A DNA stretch of 64,000 nucleotides, taken from contig MPMM01000005.1 in assembly GCA_002238505.1 (NCBI GenBank), positions 99,656 through 163,655 on the forward strand, in the 5' to 3' direction. The position numbers were made by a program, and so were the translations under genes. Within the stretch, counting starts at the first letter, position 1, and every line of letters begins with the position of its first letter. Source of the DNA: SAR202 cluster bacterium bin22. GTDB lineage: Bacteria > Chloroflexota > Dehalococcoidia > Lucifugimonadales > UBA3495. Positions 58,186 to 64,000 of the stretch are shown here, one piece after another. The notes under the pieces are model-generated. The model was not told the DNA's origin, made no database searches, and saw only the letters and a program-made list of their open reading frames with translations.

Positions 58186-58668
58186 ATGCTGAATTTCATT
58201 CCCCGTAACGAGCATTACGTGCCCGTACTGTTCTTGAGGACCTGGGCATTCTGGAGCGTGGCCGCTCCTTTGCTTATGACCGGGTTCTGCCTGCTGTTGC
58301 TGATGGGCCTCTCCGCCCTTGTTGGCGCCCCGATAGATGTGGTGGCAATGAAATTCCTGGCTGACGTGCTTGAACCCGCGGCCCAAGTTACTGTTCAGCT
58401 GTGGGTCACTGCCTTTTTCATGATGGCGGTTTGCTACGGTGTCAGCCGCCAGTTGATTCGCCGCACCCTTAGAAGCCCCCTCTCCGCCCCGTTATCGGAA
58501 GTAGTTGGTCGCATAAGGCAAGCAGCTCTGAAGGTGATGTTTGCGCCGACCAGTACGGCAGTATCCGGGGAGCAGGCGCCCCATGTTTCTCGCCTCTTTG
58601 ACACTGTCCTCGCGAGTCGAGCCCTGCCGGTATCGTTATTGTCGGGCTCAACCCCTCGACTGGAATAG
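58186..58668 (+). CDS. Two-helix membrane protein of unknown function
   Basis: A 160-residue protein with two hydrophobic segments (FWSVAAPLLMTGFCLLLLMGLSALV and VQLWVTAFFMMAVCYGV), then a basic Ser/Arg-rich tail. No family is recognised. The start at 58186 (MLNFIPRNEHYVPVLF) is chosen because the longer frame from 58102 begins inside the MITE-like element. The ribosome site is weak (AAGG). Confidence 0.5.
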   Translation: MLNFIPRNEHYVPVLFLRTWAFWSVAAPLLMTGFCLLLLMGLSALVGAPIDVVAMKFLADVLEPAAQVTVQLWVTAFFMMAVCYGVSRQLIRRTLRSPLSAPLSEVVGRIRQAALKVMFAPTSTAVSGEQAPHVSRLFDTVLASRALPVSLLSGSTPRLE

Positions 58669-58773
58669 CCCCTTAATTCTCCAGCAATTTCCCTTTTAGA
58701 CTCGCCGCACCGGCCAAACCACAGGTTGCCTGGTGGGGTGGAACTTCCCAAACTATTTCTGGAGAACCAAATC

Positions 58774-59688
58774 ATGAAGGCATTGATCGTTTCCTTGCTG
58801 GTGCTGGCAGGGTTGGTGGCCTGCGCCGCCCCTCAGCCTGAAGCCACACCGGATATTCCCGCCACGGTAACGGCGCATCTGGCTGCCTTGCCCACCTCTA
58901 CGCCATATCCCACGTACACACCATATCCCACGGCCACGGGGTATCCAACAGCCACACCGTATCCCATACCAACGGAGGCGCCGGCGGCTACGCCCCAACC
59001 AACCTACACGCCCTATCCCACTCTTGCGCCTTTGGCTACGGCCACTCCGTATCCCACCTATACTCCGTATCCGACGCCTACGGCAATGGCAACCCCAACG
59101 TCGATTCCGACACCGACGCCTTCTCCAACACCCTGGCCTACCCCTACGGCCACTCCGACACCCAGGGTCTGGTCACAATCGGGTTACTGGTACAGAGACA
59201 CGGATTATGAACAGAGTCTTGTGTCGGTGCTGAAGGAGACCGCACCCTGGATCGAGGCATCAGATGTCAAGGTGGCGACTATTGATGCGCTCTCCGATAG
59301 TCCAGCACAGGACTTAAGGCTTTCTCTGGGGTGTTTGGGGGAGTTTCAATTCGGCTACCTCTCGCCTTACACCTACAGTGTTCCAGCATGGGTGTCGTCC
59401 CATTCCTACGGTTTCTGGGATACGGAAGCCAAAACCTGGTCCGGGGACTTTGCAGAATTCTACGATCCGGTCCTCACTGACGACGGGTCGGCAGTATATA
59501 TCACGAACCGGGCCCAATTGAGGCAAATCGTGAACAAGTTGCGAACTGCGACTGGGCCACTCCCACGGGGCTATGTGCTGGTCGCGGCCATGTGGTCCGC
59601 AGATTCTTCCAGCCAAAATTTTCTTATGTCCGACCTCGACCCTGCTGGACTCGAAGATGCCTTGGCCTACTTGGGTTGTTTAAATTAG
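58774..59688 (+). CDS. Surface lipoprotein with Pro-Thr-Tyr-rich repeat linker
   Basis: A 304-residue lipoprotein. The lipobox LVAC has modified Cys17. Residues about 35-130 are low-complexity repeats built from TPYPT, ATPYP and PTPTP units, probably an extended, perhaps glycosylated, stalk. The C-terminal ~170 residues (WSQSGYWYRDTDYEQSLVSVLKE onward) form a soluble domain of unknown type. Pro/Thr-rich linkers of this kind are common in Chloroflexota surface proteins. CTGGAG precedes the ATG. The stop TAG is completed by the AG that begins the neighbouring MITE-like element. Confidence 0.75.
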   Translation: MKALIVSLLVLAGLVACAAPQPEATPDIPATVTAHLAALPTSTPYPTYTPYPTATGYPTATPYPIPTEAPAATPQPTYTPYPTLAPLATATPYPTYTPYPTPTAMATPTSIPTPTPSPTPWPTPTATPTPRVWSQSGYWYRDTDYEQSLVSVLKETAPWIEASDVKVATIDALSDSPAQDLRLSLGCLGEFQFGYLSPYTYSVPAWVSSHSYGFWDTEAKTWSGDFAEFYDPVLTDDGSAVYITNRAQLRQIVNKLRTATGPLPRGYVLVAAMWSADSSSQNFLMSDLDPAGLEDALAYLGCLN

Positions 59689-59824
59689 GGGGTGTCGTAT
59701 AAAGTCGATTCTCGTCATTCTGGCGAAAGCCAGAATCCAGAGCCGTCACGCAAATGGGTGATAACCTCCGCGATATACCAGGACTCCGGTATATCGCCTG
59801 TTTACTCCCAAAACCCAAAACGCA
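59687..59824 (+). mobile_element. MITE-like element (subfamily B), right end missing
   Basis: It begins AGGGGGTGTCGTATAAAG at the stop codon of the lipoprotein gene, carries the stem ATTCTGGC-GAAA-GCCAGAAT at 59717-59736, and shares the ACCAGGACT...GGTATATCGCCTG interior with 57961-58125. Similarity ends near 59824, so the right terminal repeat is lost. Confidence 0.75.
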
Positions 59825-59901
59825 GGCTCCCAGCAGTGGAGCCTGCGCCTTAGCTCTCCTATCCGAGCCGATTTCACCCTGCCGTTACAACCGCCCCGTT
59901 C

Positions 59902-61323
59902 CTACAGTTCCCGCTTGACGCCCCTGCTGGGCGAGACCTGCTCGTAGCTCGATGCTACCTTGAACAACAGCCCCTCTTCAAAGGGGCGGCCTATGAACTG
60001 CACGCCTATGGGCAGGCCATTTCCGCTGAACCCGCAGGGCGCCGTGATGGCCGGAAGGCCATTGCCGTTCATTGGGCTGGTGTTTCGGGAAATAAACCCG
60101 GAACCCGGGCCCCGAACTCGGTGGGTCTCGCCGTTGACGTCGATGTCCACTGCGTCAATGCGGGGAGCCGGAATGGGCGCGGTGGGCGTAACCAGGAAGT
60201 CAACCTCCTGCAAAACCCGGGCGTACTCTTCCTTGATGATGCGCTGCACCTTCATCGCCCTGGAATAGTCGCGCCCCAGCACGAACTGTCCGGCCATGGT
60301 ACGGTTAACCACGTTGGGCCCGTACTTCTCCCGCGCGCTGGCCAGGTAAGGTTCGTGGGTGACTATGCCGTCGGAGAGGCTGGCTGCCCGCAGCGCTCCC
60401 ACGTACTGCATGCTGGGAAGGCTGACCTCCACAACCTCCACGCCCAGCTCCTGCAGGGCGGCGATGGCGTTCCGGACGCTGGTCTCCACCTCCGCGTCAA
60501 CCTCGTCGAAAAAGTAGTTTGAGGGAACCCCGGCCTTCAGCCCGGCCAGGGAAGACCCCAGCCCTTCCAGGTAATCGGGTACCGGCACGGGTACGGTGCT
60601 GGGGTCCAGGGGGTCGTAGCCAGCTATGGCCTGCAGCACCAGCGCGCTGTCTGCCACCGAGCGCGTCATCGGGCCTATATGGTCGCCGTTGAAACTCGTC
60701 ACCATCAGTCCCCGCTGGCTGACCCGCCCAAAGGTCTGCTTCAGGCCCACCACGCCGCAAAAGGTACCGGGCAACCGCACCGAACCGCCCAGGTCGGTGC
60801 CCAGCGAGGCAAAGGTGACTCCGGCGGCCACGTTGGCCCCACCGCCGCCGCTGGACCCGCCCGGAATGTGGTCGAGGCCCCAGGGGTTGTGGACGGCGCC
60901 GTAGTGGGGATTGTTGGAGGTGGCGCCGGCCGCAAACTCTTCCAGGTTCTCCTTGCCCAGGATGATGGCCCCGGCCTCTTCGCAGAGCGCGACCACCTGG
61001 GCGTCTTCGTCAGGGACATTGTCGGACAGGACCAGGCTGCCCACGGTGGTGCGTATGCCTCGGGTGGCGATGTTGTCCTTGATGCCGATGGGTATGCCGT
61101 GCAGGGGGCCGCGATACTTGCCGTCGGCCACCTCCGCCTCCAGTTCCCGGGCTCGCTCCACGGCCCGTTCCGGCAGCAGGGTTATGAAGGAATTCAGGAC
61201 GGGCTGCAGGCGTTCCGCCCGGGCCCGGGCCGCCTCGGTGACCTCCACGGGAGAAACTTCTCCCGATGCTATCCTGGGGGCAAGTTCGCTGATGGTCAGG
61301 TCGAGAAGAGCTTCGTTAGGCAT
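59902..61323 (-). CDS. Amidase (GatA-like amidase signature family)
   Basis: A 473-residue amidase. The catalytic Lys is in GIPIGIKDNIATRG, the cis-Ser in PGGSSGGGGANVAAG, and the nucleophile Ser in GTDLGGSVRLPGTFCGVVGLKQTFGRVS. Its start overlaps the stop region of the small AtzG-like gene, giving a tight two-gene unit like AtzG-AtzE. The absence of GatB nearby argues against a tRNA-dependent amidotransferase; a catabolic amide hydrolase is more likely. Confidence 0.9.
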   Translation of the reverse strand: MPNEALLDLTISELAPRIASGEVSPVEVTEAARARAERLQPVLNSFITLLPERAVERARELEAEVADGKYRGPLHGIPIGIKDNIATRGIRTTVGSLVLSDNVPDEDAQVVALCEEAGAIILGKENLEEFAAGATSNNPHYGAVHNPWGLDHIPGGSSGGGGANVAAGVTFASLGTDLGGSVRLPGTFCGVVGLKQTFGRVSQRGLMVTSFNGDHIGPMTRSVADSALVLQAIAGYDPLDPSTVPVPVPDYLEGLGSSLAGLKAGVPSNYFFDEVDAEVETSVRNAIAALQELGVEVVEVSLPSMQYVGALRAASLSDGIVTHEPYLASAREKYGPNVVNRTMAGQFVLGRDYSRAMKVQRIIKEEYARVLQEVDFLVTPTAPIPAPRIDAVDIDVNGETHRVRGPGSGFISRNTSPMNGNGLPAITAPCGFSGNGLPIGVQFIGRPFEEGLLFKVASSYEQVSPSRGVKREL

Positions 61324-61516
61324 CCTGGGAACCTCCCTCGGCGGCCCGCAGCAACCGGCTGGACATCGTGTCCGACAGGTCCAGTTCCGCTGTTTCCGCC
61401 ATGGCTTCGATATAGCTGTCCACTTCGGGCTTTACCTGTTCCAGTTCCTCGTCGGACAGTTCGAAGCCCCCGTACTCCCGGATTATGGCTCGCATAGTCT
61501 CGTTGGAAATGCCCAT
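61316..61516 (-). CDS. AtzG/GatC-like small amidase partner
   Basis: A 66-residue acidic helical protein (EYGGFELSDEELEQVKPEVDSYIEAMAETAELDLSD, in parts). Its position directly upstream of and overlapping the amidase gene by eight bases, its size, and the LSDEEL helix match the GatC/AtzG-type partners that wrap around amidase subunits. Compare 51914-52123, the candidate partner of the other amidase. Confidence 0.7.
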   Translation of the reverse strand: MGISNETMRAIIREYGGFELSDEELEQVKPEVDSYIEAMAETAELDLSDTMSSRLLRAAEGGSQDA

Positions 61517-61651
61517 CTGCCCTCCTTGATTGAAGAAAGTTCGGATTGAAGAAACTTGGGGTAGTGGTTGTCTCGTACCTGCTCCCCGGGTAAGGGAGAA
61601 ACGCTGCTCAACCCCGCCGGATCTCCCTTCGCCACGGCATTTTCGGGTACG

Positions 61652-63259
61652 CTACCGGTCAATCAGGATTCCAGGATTGAGCACCCAGTTGGGGTCCACG
61701 GCAGACTTGGCGGCCCGCAGCGCGGCGGCGAAGGGATCCGGACGCTGCTGGTCGTACCAGGGACGGTGTACTCGGCCCACCGCATGGTGGTGGGTGATGG
61801 TCCCGCCGTGGGCGATGATGGCGTCCGACGCGGCCCGCTTTATCTCCTCGTGCATCTCCAGTTCCGCGCCGGGTCGGCCCATCCCCTCAAAGGTGAAATA
61901 GGGCGCCGGGCCATCCGGGTAAACGTGGGTAAACCTGCAGGTGACCCGTCCGCCGCCGCAAACCCGGTCCAGCGCATCCTGCAATGCGCCCCTTACCGCC
62001 GCATCCATTTCATGCCAGCGGTCCCAGGTGATTGAAGTTTCCAGCGTCTCGGCCACCAGCCCCATGCCCATGGAAATGTTCCGCTGGTAGGGCGCCCCAA
62101 TGAAGGAGTTGCGCCACGCCCCCACCGCCTCGGGCCGGCGGGCTTCTTCGCTGCTGCCGTCTATGATTCGCACCTGGTCGTCACTGACCGACCCGCCGCA
62201 CTCGCGGGCTATGTCTATGACCTGGCGCATCTGCTCCCCCTGGGGCAGGTCGGAAGACTCAAACCCCAGCACCAGGATGGCCTGCGTACCGTCGTAACCC
62301 AGTGCGTCGGCGGCCTCGCCGGGGTCCAGCAGGCGGCAGTTGGCCGGCCACAGCTTGGTTTGCACTATCTGCCGCACCGCCTCCCCTCCCGTCTCAAAGG
62401 AGGCAAAGGTGACGGCGGCCGAGGCGCGGAAACGGGGCCGGGCCTGAATCCGCATCCAGGCTTCGGTGATGATGCCCAGGGTGCCCTCGCTTCCCAGCAA
62501 TATTCTGTCCGGACTGGGGCCAGCCCCGCTGCCGGGGAGGCGCCGGGACTCCCATATGCCCTGGGGCGTGACCATCCGGACCGATTCCACGAAATCGTCG
62601 ATATGCGTCTGGTTGGTGGCGTAGTGGCCGCCGGAACGGGTGGCAATCCAGCCGCCCAGCGTCGAAAACTCGAAGCTCTGCGGGAAATGGCGCAGGGTGT
62701 AGCCGTGAGGTCGAAGTTTCTCTTCCAGGGCCGGACCGTATATGCCGGCCTGGATTCGGGCCGCCCGCGAAACTTCATCAAGTTCCAGCACCTGGTCCAG
62801 ACCGCTCAGGTCTATGGACACCACGCCGTCGTAGTCCTCGGGCGGCTCAAAACCGCCGACCACCGAGCTTCCCCCGCCGTAGGGAATGGCAGCATAGCCC
62901 CGGCCCGAGCACCAGTCCAGCAACGCCGTCACGTCCTCTTCCGTCTTGGGAAATGCCACCACGTCCGGAGGGTTGGGGAAGTGGAGGTTGAAGGCCCGTA
63001 TCCGGTCGCCAAAGCTACGGCCGTAGGTGTGGACCGCCCGCTCGTGGGTATCAGTGGAGCAGATGGAGGCCAGGGAATCGGGCACGGCAATCCGGGGCTT
63101 GCGCAGGTCCAGGTCACTGCTGGACGGCACTGGCGGGACATCTATGGAAACCCCGAACTTGCTGGAAAGGCTGGCGGCCAGGTCGCGGCGCTGAGCCTCG
63201 GTCGGTTCGTCAGACTCCATACCCCAGGCCCAGAAACTCTTCCTTGGCATCGTTGGCAT
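61652..63259 (-). CDS. Alkylglycerone-phosphate synthase-like FAD oxidoreductase
   Basis: A 535-residue protein of the VAO-type FAD_binding_4 family. FAD-site features are IPYGGGSSVVGGFE, TRSGGHYATNQTHIDDFVES and LGSEGTLGIITEAWM. The C-terminal TITHHHAVGRVHRPW matches the His-triad of alkyldihydroxyacetonephosphate synthase, which makes ether lipids from acyl-DHAP. The N-terminal KSFWAWGMESDEPTEAQ also matches that family. Two starts 9 bases apart are possible. If functional, it implies ether-lipid synthesis, or a related flavin oxidation, in this organism. Confidence 0.85.
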   Translation of the reverse strand: MPTMPRKSFWAWGMESDEPTEAQRRDLAASLSSKFGVSIDVPPVPSSSDLDLRKPRIAVPDSLASICSTDTHERAVHTYGRSFGDRIRAFNLHFPNPPDVVAFPKTEEDVTALLDWCSGRGYAAIPYGGGSSVVGGFEPPEDYDGVVSIDLSGLDQVLELDEVSRAARIQAGIYGPALEEKLRPHGYTLRHFPQSFEFSTLGGWIATRSGGHYATNQTHIDDFVESVRMVTPQGIWESRRLPGSGAGPSPDRILLGSEGTLGIITEAWMRIQARPRFRASAAVTFASFETGGEAVRQIVQTKLWPANCRLLDPGEAADALGYDGTQAILVLGFESSDLPQGEQMRQVIDIARECGGSVSDDQVRIIDGSSEEARRPEAVGAWRNSFIGAPYQRNISMGMGLVAETLETSITWDRWHEMDAAVRGALQDALDRVCGGGRVTCRFTHVYPDGPAPYFTFEGMGRPGAELEMHEEIKRAASDAIIAHGGTITHHHAVGRVHRPWYDQQRPDPFAAALRAAKSAVDPNWVLNPGILIDR

Positions 63260-63356
63260 CGTTCACCCTCTCCAATCCGGGTTTGGCAGCAGCCCGCCAC
63301 CCACCGGCCCGTCAGCCACCGTCCCGTGGCACCCCGCCATTCAGGCGTATGATACC

Positions 63357-63475
63357 CGCGCCATACAACCCACACAAGCACACCCCGGACCCGCGCCATG
63401 CAGACCACACAAGCACGCCCAGGGCCCCGCGCCATGCAGACCACACAAGCACGACCCTGACCCGCGCCGTACAAC
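63357..63475. repeat. Tandem repeat of 35-36 bp units, about 3.3 copies
   Basis: Units begin at 63357, 63392, 63428 and 63463 with CGCGCCATGCAGACCACACA or close variants, continuing AGCACGCCC or AGCACGACC. Unit length alternates between 35 and 36 bases. Confidence 0.8.
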
Positions 63476-63503
63476 TGCATGTCAGCTTCGGGCCAACCCC
63501 GTC

Positions 63504-63523
63504 GTTCCCGCGTCGGCGGGAAC
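63504..63523. repeat. REP-like stem-loop
   Basis: GTTCCCGC-GTCG-GCGGGAAC followed by CTCGAACCTG. It shares the downstream phrase with 45813-45828. Confidence 0.7.
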
Positions 63524-64000
63524 CTCGAACCTGAACGGAATGACGGTTGGAACAAGATTCCCCAAACGCGACACCTCGCCCCACCGTAGGGGCAGGCTTC
63601 AAACCCGCCCCGCCACCACCCACAAACCAATGCCGCCCCAAGCGCCAATCATGTCGCCCTGAGCCTGCCGAAGGGCCTCAAATCCATACCACATACCATG
63701 TCCAGCCACCGCAGCCAACATCAATACCAAAGTTCTCCCCTCTCCCTATGGGAGAGGGGCCGGGGGTGAGGGCCCCCTTCATTGACACCTCTCCCCCGTT
63801 CGTCCTGAGCTTGTCGAAGGACATCCCCCCTCGCCCTATGGTACAGGGGCCAGGAGTGAGGGCAACCCAAATACAAACCATGTCATCCTGAGCGCAGCCG
63901 AAGGATCTAAAATCCACACCACATACCATGCCCACCCAACCGCAACCAACATCAAAACCAAACATCTCCCCTCTCCCTATGGGAGAGGGGCCGGGGGGTA

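Larger units (their letters stand above)
63260..64000. other. Repeat-rich noncoding region at the window end
   Basis: About 740 bases without a supportable gene. It has a 35-36 bp tandem array (63357-63475), a stem GTTCCCGC-GTCG-GCGGGAAC (63504-63523), CCTGAGC...GCCGAAGG phrases, and repeated CTCTCCCTATGGGAGAGGGG hairpins near 63737 and 63967 with a related one near 63833. Confidence 0.7.

Noticed and set aside
63142..63648. Minus-strand frames over the terminal tandem repeats
   Set aside because: Their repeated VLVWSAWRG-type sequence is simply translation of the 35-36 bp array, with no ribosome site or family features.
1..64000. tRNA, rRNA or CRISPR loci
   Set aside because: No GTTCRANNC-type T-arm in a plausible tRNA context, no rRNA-like stretch, and no regularly spaced direct repeats with unique spacers; the tandem repeats found lack spacers.

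Overview
The window is a high-GC bacterial chromosome segment, densely packed with intergenic hairpin repeats. The gene mix suggests an uncultured Chloroflexota (SAR202 or other Dehalococcoidia-like lineage). It includes a luciferase-like monooxygenase, tandem SDRs with MaoC hot-dog proteins, a copper amine oxidase, a multicopper oxidase, a GMC oxidoreductase, CO-dehydrogenase-family S/M/G subunits, several amidases and a Pro-Thr-Tyr-rich lipoprotein. That assignment is an inference from gene content. No rRNA, tRNA or CRISPR array was found.

Layout. 1-1.3 kb: 5'-truncated thioredoxin reductase and a membrane protein. 1.4-8.3 kb (minus): flavin monooxygenase, an AT-rich GmrSD-like/AlbA_2 fusion, and a lipid or acyl-CoA catabolic block (two SDR paralogues around a PaREP1/HEPN-like protein, plus two MaoC-like proteins). 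8.9-15.6 kb: PLP trans-sulfuration enzyme, DUF255 protein, copper amine oxidase, PPC-domain protein, DinB protein. 15.7-22.4 kb (minus): peptide-type ABC transporter (binding protein and two permeases, no ATPase), alpha/beta hydrolase, Xaa-Pro aminopeptidase. 23-30.6 kb: orphan histidine kinase, sterol-methyltransferase-like enzyme, multicopper oxidase, GMC oxidoreductase, second DinB protein. 30.8-36 kb: fumarase and succinate dehydrogenase/fumarate reductase genes with the flavoprotein gene divergent. 37-41 kb: zinc-type ABC transporter and Fur/Zur regulator with a palindromic operator candidate. 41.7-49.8 kb: TPP enzyme, a cluster of small unknown genes, FAH-family hydrolase, 2-oxoacid:ferredoxin oxidoreductase. 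49.8-63.3 kb: two amidases each with a small AtzG/GatC-like partner, a CapA-like protein, an AAA ATPase/DUF4276 pair joined to an incomplete cox cluster, a repeat-rich lipoprotein, and an alkylglycerone-phosphate-synthase-like flavoenzyme. The last 0.7 kb is repeat-rich noncoding DNA.

The main unexplained structure is a set of dispersed elements. One is a family of about 165-bp elements with terminal inverted repeats (AGGGRGTGTCGTCAAA), MITE-like. Each carries an internal stem-loop that also occurs alone elsewhere in the window and shows compensatory base changes. At two genes the terminal AG of the element completes the TAG stop codon. The best candidates for unusual protein systems are the translationally overlapping AAA ATPase + DUF4276 pair (a split OLD/Toprim-like arrangement), the GmrSD-like/AlbA_2 fusion, and the overlapping trio of small genes at 44.1-44.7 kb, of which the first and third look like paralogues.
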